From assembly GCA_035536455.1 (NCBI GenBank), contig DATLOC010000064.1, positions 1 to 64,000 on the forward strand: DNA of 64,000 bases, in the 5' to 3' direction. Position numbers and translations under genes: made by a program. Of this stretch, positions 56,540 to 64,000 are shown piece by piece; the stretch's first letter is position 1; each line of letters opens with the position of its first letter. The notes under the pieces are model-generated. The model was given only the letters and a program-made list of their open reading frames with translations, was not told the origin of the DNA and did not search any database. Source of the DNA: DASUNQ01 sp035536455. Its GTDB lineage: Bacteria; Acidobacteriota; Thermoanaerobaculia; Multivoradales; UBA5704.

Positions 56540-57717
56540 CCCGCGGATCTTACTCCCGCGCTCGGCCGCTCCGTGCGCTCCGGCAGCGGCCGGTCCTTCA
56601 GGTGCCAGTGAAACGTTCCTTCCTGCGCGCGCCGCTCTGCGGGGCTGAGGCCGCGGTAGCCGCAGGGAGGGCGGCGGAAGTGCCGCGTCAGGCCGAGGAA
56701 CGGCCAGCCGAAGGGGAGGTAGAACCCGAGCAGGTCCCAGTCGCGGAGGACGGCGTGGAGGCGGTTGCGCGCCGGCGGGCGGCGGCGGTTGCGGTCGTGG
56801 CCTACGAAGGACACCGGCCAGCCGCTCGGCAGGAGCGCGAAGAGCTTCCGCCGCGCCGCCCACAGCTCGCGGCGGAGCGACGGCGCGTCGTAGGGCCGCC
56901 GGCCGTAGGTTGTCACCTGCCGGTCGAGCTCGGCCTGGCAGTCGCGGCGCACGCCGTCGGCGACCTCGCGCAGCTTGCCGCGGTCGGGATCGTCGAGGTC
57001 GATCCCCGCCGCGCGCACCCGCGCCGCCATGTCGATGGGGTCGCCGACGACGAAGACCATCCGCGCCGGCAGCGTCAGGTACCACATCCAGGGGAAGAGC
57101 AACGCGAGCGGCGCCGCCGGCAGCGGCAGGAACGGCACCCGGAAGAGCCGCTGCATGAGCCGGTCGAGCGCCGGCACCGTGAAGCAGAAGGGGATCACCC
57201 ACTCGGCGTTGATGATCGAGATCGGGTAGACCGGCGCGCCGTGGCGGGCGGCGAGGATGACGAAGCTCGTCGAGTAGCGCTGGAGCTGGTAGCGGCGGAA
57301 GAAGCCCTTGCCGATCCCCGGCACCCCCTCGGGGTAATAGATCAGCCGCTCGCCGCGCGCCAGCAGGCGGTCGAAGTTGTCGAAGGTCAGGTCGATGCCG
57401 CCGCAGCGGCGCCAGAAGTTGTCGAGGCCGAAGGGGCGCATCCACCAGGTGACCGCCAGCTCCTTCTCGAAGACCGAGCGGAGCTTGGCCTCCGGCCGCA
57501 GCCCGTCGCGCTGCCAGAGGAGGCCCTCGAGCACCATGCCGTCGTAGGGGAAGGCATTGCCGCTGTGGTTGGGGGCGAGGACGAGCGGCCCGCCGTCCGG
57601 GATCTTCTCGCCGCCGACCAGCTCGGCCCGGAAGTAGCGGCGGACGATCGGGTCGAAGACCTCCTGGATGACCGAGGCGGTGTAGTCGGGGTCGAACGGC
57701 TCGTAGGGCGCCGTCAT
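56536..57717 (-). CDS. PlsC-like glycerolipid acyltransferase
   Basis: A 393-residue acyltransferase. The first block is LVLAPNHSGNAFPYDG, in which the usual HX4D spacing is longer (His then Asp after seven residues). The later RLIYYPEGVPG block matches the family's PEG motif, and VYPISIINAEW follows. The C-terminal 130 residues, rich in Arg and Trp, are extra. It overlaps ubiB upstream and the membrane-protein gene downstream by four bases each. It probably acylates a lipid or lyso-lipid, but the altered motif makes the substrate uncertain. Confidence 0.78.
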   Translation of the reverse strand: MTAPYEPFDPDYTASVIQEVFDPIVRRYFRAELVGGEKIPDGGPLVLAPNHSGNAFPYDGMVLEGLLWQRDGLRPEAKLRSVFEKELAVTWWMRPFGLDNFWRRCGGIDLTFDNFDRLLARGERLIYYPEGVPGIGKGFFRRYQLQRYSTSFVILAARHGAPVYPISIINAEWVIPFCFTVPALDRLMQRLFRVPFLPLPAAPLALLFPWMWYLTLPARMVFVVGDPIDMAARVRAAGIDLDDPDRGKLREVADGVRRDCQAELDRQVTTYGRRPYDAPSLRRELWAARRKLFALLPSGWPVSFVGHDRNRRRPPARNRLHAVLRDWDLLGFYLPFGWPFLGLTRHFRRPPCGYRGLSPAERRAQEGTFHWHLKDRPLPERTERPSAGVRSAG

Positions 57718-59459
57718 TTGCGGCGCAGGGCGGTCAGGATCCCGACCACGAAGAGCGCCGTCCAGATCGGCCAGGGGCCGTCGGCGCCGGCGAGGACTGC
57801 GCCGGCGATCAGGCAGAAGCCGCCGAAGAGCGTGCCGCGCAGGCCGGTCAGCGGGTTCTCGGGGTGGCGCTGCGTCGCCTGCTGGAGGAGACGGAGGCCT
57901 TCGGTCACCAGCATCGGCGACTTGACGATGGCGTCGAGCAGCTCGGGGGCGCCGCGCAGGCCCTCGCGGCCGATGCGCAGCGGGTTGAACTGGTCGAGGA
58001 AGATGCGGTGGATGTGCTGCTGCGACACCGCCGCGACGTCCATGCCCGGCTTGAGGATCTGTCCCACCCCCTCGAAGGTGATCAGCGCCTTGACCATCAG
58101 CACCATCTCTACGGGGAAGTACATCCCGTGCTGCGCGCCCTGGTTGACCGACTGCAGGATGAGCTGACCGAGGGAGAAGTCGCGGAAGCTGGCGCTGCGG
58201 TGCCAGCGGACGAGGATCTCGGTGACCTCGCGGCGGAAGCCGGCGGGGTCGGCGCCGGGCCCGGGCTGCGCCACCGCGGCGAGGTAGCGGGCGGCGTTCT
58301 CGGCGTCGCCCAGGACCAGCGTGTAGTAGTAGTAGAGGAGCGTCCGCCGCAGGTCGCCGTCGAAGCGCCCCACCATCCCGAGGTCGATGAAACCCGCCTG
58401 GACCGCGCCGCGCCCGCCGCGCAGGATGAGGAGGTTGCCGGGGTGGAGGTCGGCGTGGAAGAAGCCGTCCTTGAACAGCATGCGGATGATCGCCGCGGCG
58501 CCCAAGTCCACCAGCCGGTCGCGCTCGGCCTCGGAGAGCTCCTCGATCCGCGGGTCGCTCGGCTTGAAGCCGTCGAGGAACTCCATGCACAGCACGCCGC
58601 GGCCGCTGTACTGGCGGTAGATGCGCGGGAAGACGACGTCCGGCAGAGCCTTGAAGTTGGCGGCGAAGGTCTCGGCGTTGTCGGCCTCGCGCCGCAGGTC
58701 CACCTCGCGGCGCGTGTACTCGACGAACTCGGCGATCACCTGCCGCGGCCGGTAGCGCGGCAGCAGGAGCTGGAGGAGGGCGCCGAGGATGCCGAGGAGC
58801 TTGGCGTCGCGCGTCAGGGTCTCGCGGATGCCGGGCTTGACGACTTTGAGGATGACCGTGTCCCCCTCGCGCGTCGTGGCGCGATGGATCTGCGCGATCG
58901 AGGCCGAGCCGATGGGATGCGGATCGACCCAGGAGAACATCTCGTCGACCGGCCGGCGGAGGTCGGCGGCGACCAGCTCGATGTAGCGCGGGAAGGAGAC
59001 GACCGGCAGGCGGTCGAGGAGGTTCTTGAGCTCCTCGGTGACGGCGGCGGGGAGGAGGTCCTGGCGCAGCGCCAGCACCTGCCCCAGCTTGATGTAGGTG
59101 GGCCCGAGGACCTCGAGCCGCCGCCGGAGCTGCACCGGGAACGGCCGGTCGGAGATGGACTTGTCGAGGACGGGAGAGGCGAGCGCGGCGAGGCAACGGG
59201 CGGCGCCGTGGAGGAGCCGCGAGCGCCGCTTCGGCGGCAGGTCCGTCTCGCCGCGCGCGTAGGCGGCGAGGCCGCCGAAGAGGAGGCCGAAGAGGTGCCG
59301 CTGGGTGGTGAAGAAGCGGCGCACCAACCCGGCCGGCGGATGATCGGGGAGGAGCTCGAAGCCGCCGCGGTCGTCGGGAGCGGGAGGCGCCGCCTCCGCG
59401 GGCAGTGCGGCCTCCGGCCGCGCCGCCGCGGCGGTGACAGGAGGAGGCTCCGCCCGCAT
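57714..59459 (-). CDS. UbiB/ABC1-family atypical kinase
   Basis: A 581-residue protein. The family-specific KxGQ motif is at K124 (YIKLGQVLALR), the Ala-rich nucleotide loop is GSASIAQIH (residues 184-192), the ATP lysine is in VILKVVKPG, and the catalytic and metal motifs are HADLHPGN and IDLGMVG. One or two transmembrane segments lie near the C terminus. UbiB-type ATPases support quinone or isoprenoid lipid transport and synthesis. Coupled translation with an acyltransferase is notable. Confidence 0.9.
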   Translation of the reverse strand: MRAEPPPVTAAAARPEAALPAEAAPPAPDDRGGFELLPDHPPAGLVRRFFTTQRHLFGLLFGGLAAYARGETDLPPKRRSRLLHGAARCLAALASPVLDKSISDRPFPVQLRRRLEVLGPTYIKLGQVLALRQDLLPAAVTEELKNLLDRLPVVSFPRYIELVAADLRRPVDEMFSWVDPHPIGSASIAQIHRATTREGDTVILKVVKPGIRETLTRDAKLLGILGALLQLLLPRYRPRQVIAEFVEYTRREVDLRREADNAETFAANFKALPDVVFPRIYRQYSGRGVLCMEFLDGFKPSDPRIEELSEAERDRLVDLGAAAIIRMLFKDGFFHADLHPGNLLILRGGRGAVQAGFIDLGMVGRFDGDLRRTLLYYYYTLVLGDAENAARYLAAVAQPGPGADPAGFRREVTEILVRWHRSASFRDFSLGQLILQSVNQGAQHGMYFPVEMVLMVKALITFEGVGQILKPGMDVAAVSQQHIHRIFLDQFNPLRIGREGLRGAPELLDAIVKSPMLVTEGLRLLQQATQRHPENPLTGLRGTLFGGFCLIAGAVLAGADGPWPIWTALFVVGILTALRRK

Positions 59460-59489
59460 GGTGCCGAGAAGGTTACCGCGTTTCGCCGC

Positions 59490-60893
59490 CTAGCCCCGCT
59501 CTAGCTCGTAGCTCTCCAGGTGCCGGGGGACGCTGACCTTCCAGTCGAGCTCGCGGCGCATCCGTTCGGCCAGCGCCGCCGCGGGGCCGGGCTCGCCGTG
59601 GACCACGAAGGCGCGCTTCAGCGTCCCTTCGGCCGTCCCCATCCAGCGCATCAGCTCGCCGGCGTCGGCGTGGGCCGAGAGGCCGTCGATCTTCTGCACC
59701 CGGGCCCGCACCGGCACGGCGCGGTGGAAGACCTGCAGCGTCGTCGCGCCGTCCAGGAGCTGGCGGCCGCGCGTGCCTTCGGCCTGGAAACCGACGAAGA
59801 GGATCGTGCTCCGCGGGTCGGGCAGGCGGTGGATCAGGTGGTGGAGCACCCGCCCGCCGGTGAGCATGCCGGCGCCGGCGATGATGACGAGCGGCCCGGG
59901 CATCGCGTTGAGCGCCATCGACTCGTTGCGGGTCTTGGTGAAGGTGACGCTGCCGCCGCCGCGCAGGGGCGACCGCCCCGCCGCCACGATCGCGCGCATC
60001 GGCTCGTCGAACTCCTCGGCGTGGCGGCGGTAGATGCCCGTCGCCTCGATCCCCATCGGGCTGTCGATGAAGACCGGCAGGCGCGGCACCCGCCCGGCGT
60101 GCTCCAGCTCGCCCAGGTGATAGAGCAGGTCCTGCGTGCGGCCGACGGCGAAGGCCGGCACGACGATCGCGCCGCCGCGCTCGACCGCCTCGCCGACCGC
60201 CCGCTCGAGCTGGTCCTCGATCGGCTCGGGCGAGTGCTCCCGGTCGCCGTAGGTGGACTCGACGACCAGCGCGTCGGGCGCCTTGCCGATCGCGGTCGGG
60301 TCGTCGAGGATCGGCGCGCCGTAGCGCCCGACGTCGCCCGAGAAGAGGAGGCGCAGCCGCCCGCCGCCATCCGGCGCCGCCAGTTCCAGGTGCGCGGCGC
60401 CGAGCAGGTGCCCGGCGGTGCGGTAGGTCGCGCTCCACCCCGGCAGCGGCGCGAACTCGTCGTCGAAGCTCACGGTCCGCACCGCCTTGGCGGCCGCCCG
60501 CCCCTCGGCCTCGGTGAAGAGCGGCAGCGCCGGCCGGTGGCGCGTGATCCCCTTCTCGTTGCGGAAGCGGGCTTCTTCCTCCTGGAGCTTGCCGGCGTCG
60601 GCGAGCAGCACCGCCATGAGGTCGGCGGTCGGGCGGGTGGCGAAGACCGGACCGCGGAAGCCGTCGCGCAAGAGGCGCGGGAGGTACCCCGTGTGGTCGA
60701 GGTGGGCGTGGGTCACCACCACCGCGTCGATCGTTTCCGGCGCCACCGGCAGCTTCTCCCAGTTCCGCTGCCGCAGCTCCGGCAGCCCCTGGAAGAGCCC
60801 GCAGTCCACGAGCACGCGCGCGCCGTCGGCTTCGACCAAGTGCTTCGAGCCGGTCACCGTCCCGGCGGCGCCGAGGAACTGGAGCTTCGCCAT
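59490..60893 (-). CDS. Beta-CASP metallo-beta-lactamase (RNA-processing nuclease type)
   Basis: A 467-residue enzyme with the metal site THAHLDHTG (His62, His64, Asp66, His67), a second metal His in TAGHLLGAAH, the SGDVGRYG aspartate, and the beta-CASP motifs (ESTYGDREH, the VPAFAVGRTQDLLY helix, and DGLSAHADAGEL with the C-terminal His). This is the CPSF73/Ysh1-like group of exo/endoribonucleases. ATG 60893 gives MAKLQFLGAAGTVTGS, the normal family start. It follows the HMG-CoA reductase gene in the same direction. Confidence 0.9.
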   Translation of the reverse strand: MAKLQFLGAAGTVTGSKHLVEADGARVLVDCGLFQGLPELRQRNWEKLPVAPETIDAVVVTHAHLDHTGYLPRLLRDGFRGPVFATRPTADLMAVLLADAGKLQEEEARFRNEKGITRHRPALPLFTEAEGRAAAKAVRTVSFDDEFAPLPGWSATYRTAGHLLGAAHLELAAPDGGGRLRLLFSGDVGRYGAPILDDPTAIGKAPDALVVESTYGDREHSPEPIEDQLERAVGEAVERGGAIVVPAFAVGRTQDLLYHLGELEHAGRVPRLPVFIDSPMGIEATGIYRRHAEEFDEPMRAIVAAGRSPLRGGGSVTFTKTRNESMALNAMPGPLVIIAGAGMLTGGRVLHHLIHRLPDPRSTILFVGFQAEGTRGRQLLDGATTLQVFHRAVPVRARVQKIDGLSAHADAGELMRWMGTAEGTLKRAFVVHGEPGPAAALAERMRRELDWKVSVPRHLESYELERG

Positions 60894-60907
60894 GCGCGGG
60901 GGGCGAC

Positions 60908-62446
60908 CTACCGGTTCCGCCCGTACTGCTCGTGGCTCGACACCCAGTCGAGGGAGGAGATTGCGGCGCCCAGGGAGATCTCGCCGGCCAAGGCGACGCC
61001 GGCGACGATCTCGGCGAGCTTCTTGACTTTGCCCTTGCCGACGCAGTCCAGGATCGACAAGCACTCGCGCTGGGTCGGCAACGCCGTGCCGCCGCCATGG
61101 GTAGCGACGATGAGCGAGGGGATCGTGAGCGACATGTAGAAGTCCCCCTTGGGCGTCACCTCGGTGTAGAGGATGCCGGCCGAGGACTCCGAGACGTTCG
61201 CTACGTCCTGGCCGGTGGCGATGAACATCGCGGTGATGCCGTTGGGCGAATGACAGCCGTTGTTGTTGGCGCCCGACATGAAGGCGCCGATGTTGGCGAC
61301 GTTCGAGTGGAAATGAAGGGTCTCGGGATCGACCCGCATGTGCTGGACGAGCACGTCGCGCGGGATGACGCACTCGGCGGTCACCCGCTTGCCGCGGGTG
61401 CGCATGATGTTGACCTGCGAGGCTTTCTTGTCGGTGGCGAAGTTGGACTCCAGGTAGAAGTGGCGGATGTTCGGCGCGTTCTCGAGGATCCAGGAGCAGG
61501 CGGCGAAGGTGGCGCGGCCGACCATGTTCTGGCCGGCGGCGTCGCCGGTCGTGTAGTTGAAGCGCAGGAAGACGAAGCGGTTCGAGAGGTAGCGGTCGAT
61601 GTAGGTCAGCTTGGCGACGCTGGAGGTCGCCTCGGCTTGGTCGCGGATCTCGTCCATGTGCTCGTCGATCCAGCGCCCGAAGTCCCGCCCCTGTCGCGCG
61701 TCGTCGAAGACGAAGACCGGCGCGCGCTGCATCTTGTCGCCGACCACCGTGCACATCACGCCGCCCGAGAGGTTCAGCACCTTGATGCCGCGGTTGTAGG
61801 AGGCGACGAGCGTCCCCTCGGCGGTGGCGAGCGGCACCAGGAACTCGCCCTGCGCGTGCTCGCCGTTGACCTTGATCGGCCCGGCGAAGCCGATCGGCAC
61901 CTGCGCCACGCCGGTGAAGTTCTCGATGTTCCCCTTGGTGGCCGACGGCTCGAAGGAGAACTTGTCGATGTGCTGGAGCTTGACGCCGGCGTACTCCTCG
62001 ACGAAGCGCTGCCGCTGGGCGACGATCTCGCGGCTGTAGTCGTTCTCCTTGTCGTGGGGGACGCTGGTGCGCTTGGCCGGCTCCTCGGCGATCGCGTCCT
62101 TGACCTTGAAGGCGAGCGAGCCGAAGGGCTGGGCCTCGAAGGCGAGCGCGATCTCGTGCGGCCCCTTGGGCAGCGGGTCGATGCCGGCGCGGATGCGCAC
62201 CACCCTCGACAGCGGGAAGGGGATGGCGTTGGCCGCTGTCACCTGCGCCGCCGGCAGCGACTGGCCGTCGAAGTCGAGGGTGAGCCGCGACGGCGGCACC
62301 TCGCGGCCGTCCACGCGCACCTCGGCGATGCGCGTCACGGTGGCGTCCGAGAGCCGGTTCTTGAGGGCGAAGCGGACGCCGTCCTCGACGTTCTCGAGGC
62401 TGCCGAGGGTGTAGAGCTGCTTGAGGATGAGGCCGGGGATCTTCAT
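60908..62446 (-). CDS. Class I (NADPH-type) HMG-CoA reductase with an extra N-terminal domain
   Basis: Reduces HMG-CoA to mevalonate. The catalytic part (about residues 125-512) resembles eukaryotic and archaeal class I enzymes: ENFTGVAQVPIGFAGP, Glu210 (ATAEGTLVASYNRG), Asp302 (GDAAGQNMV), Lys340/341 (TDKKASQVN), THGGGTALPTQ and the C-terminal His505 (SSHEQYGRN). Residues 1-120 form a beta-rich domain (AEVRVDGREVPPSRLTLDFDG...) I do not recognise, in place of the usual membrane or linker region. The family motif order is intact, so it is probably active. No other mevalonate gene is present, so the pathway role is inferred. Confidence 0.9.
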   Translation of the reverse strand: MKIPGLILKQLYTLGSLENVEDGVRFALKNRLSDATVTRIAEVRVDGREVPPSRLTLDFDGQSLPAAQVTAANAIPFPLSRVVRIRAGIDPLPKGPHEIALAFEAQPFGSLAFKVKDAIAEEPAKRTSVPHDKENDYSREIVAQRQRFVEEYAGVKLQHIDKFSFEPSATKGNIENFTGVAQVPIGFAGPIKVNGEHAQGEFLVPLATAEGTLVASYNRGIKVLNLSGGVMCTVVGDKMQRAPVFVFDDARQGRDFGRWIDEHMDEIRDQAEATSSVAKLTYIDRYLSNRFVFLRFNYTTGDAAGQNMVGRATFAACSWILENAPNIRHFYLESNFATDKKASQVNIMRTRGKRVTAECVIPRDVLVQHMRVDPETLHFHSNVANIGAFMSGANNNGCHSPNGITAMFIATGQDVANVSESSAGILYTEVTPKGDFYMSLTIPSLIVATHGGGTALPTQRECLSILDCVGKGKVKKLAEIVAGVALAGEISLGAAISSLDWVSSHEQYGRNR

Positions 62447-62578
62447 CGCGGGTCGCAGTGTATCGCCGCGCCGGGGCGGCTTGTCAGGCGCCCGCCAAGT
62501 GCCGCCGCCCGGGGGGACGGGGCCGCCTGTCCACTTCCGGCGCCTTGCACGCACCTTCAGTAACGAAAGGAGACCTGC

Positions 62579-63142
62579 ATGAGGCGAAACGCCAAACTGC
62601 TCCTGTTGCTCTGTGTCCTCCTCTCCCTGCCCGCCACCGTCACCGCCTCCACCTTCATCCACATGACCCCGCGGCAGCTCATCGCCGAGTCGGCCGCGGT
62701 CGTGCTGGGCGAGGTGCTCACCGTCAACTCCTACTGGGACGCCTCGGGGCAGATCATCGAGACCGAGGCGCTGGTCCGGGTGCACGAGACCCTGATCGGC
62801 GACGCCGGCGCGGTCGCCGTCGTCCGCACCTGGGGCGGGACGGTGGGCGGCTACACGATCGAGGCCCACGGCTTCCCCGAGTTCCAGGTCGGCGCGCGGG
62901 TTTTGCTCTTCCTCAGCGACGAGCGGAACGGCGCCGCGCAGGTCGTCGGCTACCGGCTCGGCCAGTACCGGATCGGGCACGACCGCACCGGCGCCGAGGT
63001 GGCGATCCCGACCTTCGAGGCCGCCAGCGCTGGTCTCGTCGCCCGCGAAGGCCAAGCGGCGCCGCCGCGCCCCTACCGCCTCGAAGAGTTCAAGACCTTC
63101 CTGCGCGCCGAGGCGGCGCGCACGGCACGTCACGCGCACTGA
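62579..63142 (+). CDS. Secreted protein of unknown function next to a matrixin
   Basis: A 187-residue exported protein with a signal peptide (ending TVTAS). The mature part reads STFIHMTPRQLIAESAAVVLGEVLTVNSYWDASGQIIETEALVRVHETLIGD, with a beta-sandwich feel, and ends in an Arg/Ala-rich tail. Only one cysteine, in the signal peptide, is seen. An AAAGGAG site precedes ATG 62579. The matrixin gene starts 20 bases later in the same direction, so the two are probably cotranscribed; a role in protease secretion, folding or inhibition is possible. Confidence 0.7.
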   Translation: MRRNAKLLLLLCVLLSLPATVTASTFIHMTPRQLIAESAAVVLGEVLTVNSYWDASGQIIETEALVRVHETLIGDAGAVAVVRTWGGTVGGYTIEAHGFPEFQVGARVLLFLSDERNGAAQVVGYRLGQYRIGHDRTGAEVAIPTFEAASAGLVAREGQAAPPRPYRLEEFKTFLRAEAARTARHAH

Positions 63143-63161
63143 TCCGGAGAGGAACCCAGCC

Positions 63162-63794
63162 ATGACGAGAACCCGAATCCTGTCCACCCTCTCCCTGGCG
63201 GTCGTGCTCGCCCTGATCGCGACGACCGTCTCCGCCTACGTCCTGCTCTCGCCCCGCCGCACCTGGGACTCCGCGCCCAACTACCGCGTCGACAACCGCG
63301 GCCAGGCGTCGATCACCGGCACCGACAAGGGCCGCAACGCCACCCGCAACGCCATCACCTCCTCGGCGGCCTGGAACGGCGCGCCGACCGAGCGCAACCC
63401 GGTGATCAACGCGACGGTGACGTCCGTCTCCGGCTTCTCGCTCGGCGACGGCGTGCCGATGCTCAACTTCACCGATCCCACCGGCGCCTGCAGCGGCAAC
63501 TGCCTCGCCGCCACCTTCACCGGCTACTACCAGTCGCGCGGTAACGGCACCTACCGCATCTACGACGCCGACATCGTCACCAACACCGCCCACAACTGGG
63601 CCGACGCGGCCGATCCCTGCTCGGGCTCGGAGTACCGGATCGAAGGCGTGATGGTGCACGAGATTGGCCACGGCCTCGGCCTCGGCCACACCAGCGTCTC
63701 CGGCGCCACGATGTACCCGTCGGTCTCGGCCTGCAACAACGGTCCGGCCTCGACCGAGACGGACGACGAGAACGGGATCGATAATTTGTATTAG
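63162..63794 (+). CDS. Secreted matrixin-type zinc metalloprotease
   Basis: A 210-residue exported protease. After the signal peptide (ending TVSAY) comes a short region and the metzincin zinc site HEIGHGLGLGH (HEXXHXXGXXH), followed by the Met-turn SGATMYP and the family end DDENGIDNLY. Two cysteine pairs (GACSGNC and PCSGSE with SACNNG) could be disulphides. There is no obvious long prodomain or cysteine switch. By family knowledge it degrades proteins outside the cytoplasm. Confidence 0.92.
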   Translation: MTRTRILSTLSLAVVLALIATTVSAYVLLSPRRTWDSAPNYRVDNRGQASITGTDKGRNATRNAITSSAAWNGAPTERNPVINATVTSVSGFSLGDGVPMLNFTDPTGACSGNCLAATFTGYYQSRGNGTYRIYDADIVTNTAHNWADAADPCSGSEYRIEGVMVHEIGHGLGLGHTSVSGATMYPSVSACNNGPASTETDDENGIDNLY

Positions 63795-63824
63795 TCGTAC
63801 TGCTTCCCGGTGTCCCCGTCGCCG

Positions 63825-64000
63825 CTACCTGCGCAGTGCCGTGCGCAGGCGGCGGTAGACGGGGCCCGGGGCCCAGCGGCGCTCGCCGATGCGGCCGACG
63901 GGCAGCACGCCGACCAGGCTGTTCGTCAGCAGCACCTCGCTGGCGGCCGGGAGGTCGTCGTCGAAGATCTCCCCCTCCTCGATCAGCCCGGCCTCCAGCA
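63825..64000 (-). CDS. Class IV aminotransferase (aminodeoxychorismate lyase-like), 3' end
   Basis: The frame is open to the window edge and stops with TAG at 63825-63827. The last 57 codons read LIEEGEIFDDDLPAASEVLL, then TNSLVGVLPVGRIGERRWAPGPVYRRL. This matches the end of PabC/IlvE-type PLP enzymes, where the TNS...GVLPV stretch binds the cofactor phosphate. It faces the matrixin gene, with stops 30 bp apart. PabC (folate synthesis) is the closest match, but D-amino acid or branched-chain aminotransferase is not excluded. Confidence 0.7.
   Translation of the reverse strand, partial: LEAGLIEEGEIFDDDLPAASEVLLTNSLVGVLPVGRIGERRWAPGPVYRRLRTALRR

Overview
The window is 64 kb of very GC-rich bacterial DNA with dense, often overlapping genes and no rRNA, tRNA, phage or CRISPR locus that I could recognise. 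The best guess for the source is an Acidobacteriota chromosome (Thermoanaerobaculia-like). The evidence is a pair of long 'orphan' MacB/FtsX-type permeases encoded with a PadR regulator and a HAAS-type membrane protein, a TonB receptor with an N-terminal carboxypeptidase-regulatory domain, an S9 peptidase, a TPR multihaem cytochrome, and several signal-peptide proteins of unknown function. This is inference from gene content; no marker gene was available.

Left part (1-18.3 kb): the 3' end of a lipoyl-dependent acyltransferase (E2), a secreted heptahaem cytochrome, then a lipoate/NAD block: lipB overlapping the NAD regulator nrtR, followed by nadA-nadB-nadC behind a promoter with two matching operator-like boxes, and lipA after one secreted protein. 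Next come arsM with its MarR-type regulator, a lipoprotein, arfB, a TMEM175-like channel, a secreted subtilisin, exonuclease III, a DUF3592-like membrane protein and a TauE/SafE permease. Middle (18.3-31.2 kb): a TonB receptor, a tightly overlapping signalling operon (histidine kinase, single receiver, REC-PAS-GGDEF-EAL protein), a 0.7-kb array of diverged 21-bp units that replaces the 3' end of a sigma-factor gene, an S9 peptidase, and a lower-GC patch with broken HEPN-like and HNH genes, an intact MazF-type toxin-antitoxin pair and a frameshifted RidA gene.

Right part (31.2-64 kb): the permease/PadR/HAAS cluster, a frameshifted 1,138-residue beta-propeller gene, secreted MsrA, an Xre-RES toxin-antitoxin operon, clpB-dnaJ, a 7Fe ferredoxin, thiO-hemL-hemB, a Get3/ArsA-like ATPase pair, a polyhydroxyalkanoate block (phaR, phasin, patatin-like protein), a methyltransferase, a second 21-bp-period array, a small secreted protein, a translationally coupled UbiB kinase/acyltransferase/membrane-protein operon, a beta-CASP nuclease-like protein, a class I HMG-CoA reductase with an unrecognised N-terminal domain, two secreted proteins including a matrixin protease, and the 3' end of a class IV aminotransferase.

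How it fits together: E2, lipA, lipB and the NAD genes supply or use lipoate and NAD; an Xre-RES system that by family knowledge attacks NAD lies in the same window. Several regulators sit beside matching inverted repeats (NrtR, MarR, PadR, PhaR, Xre). Many genes carry a TANNNT -10-like hexamer only 6-11 bases before the start codon and no Shine-Dalgarno sequence, suggesting frequent leaderless transcription. The most unusual feature is the pair of intergenic arrays built from diverged units with a strict 21-bp period (seven codons, two helical turns).
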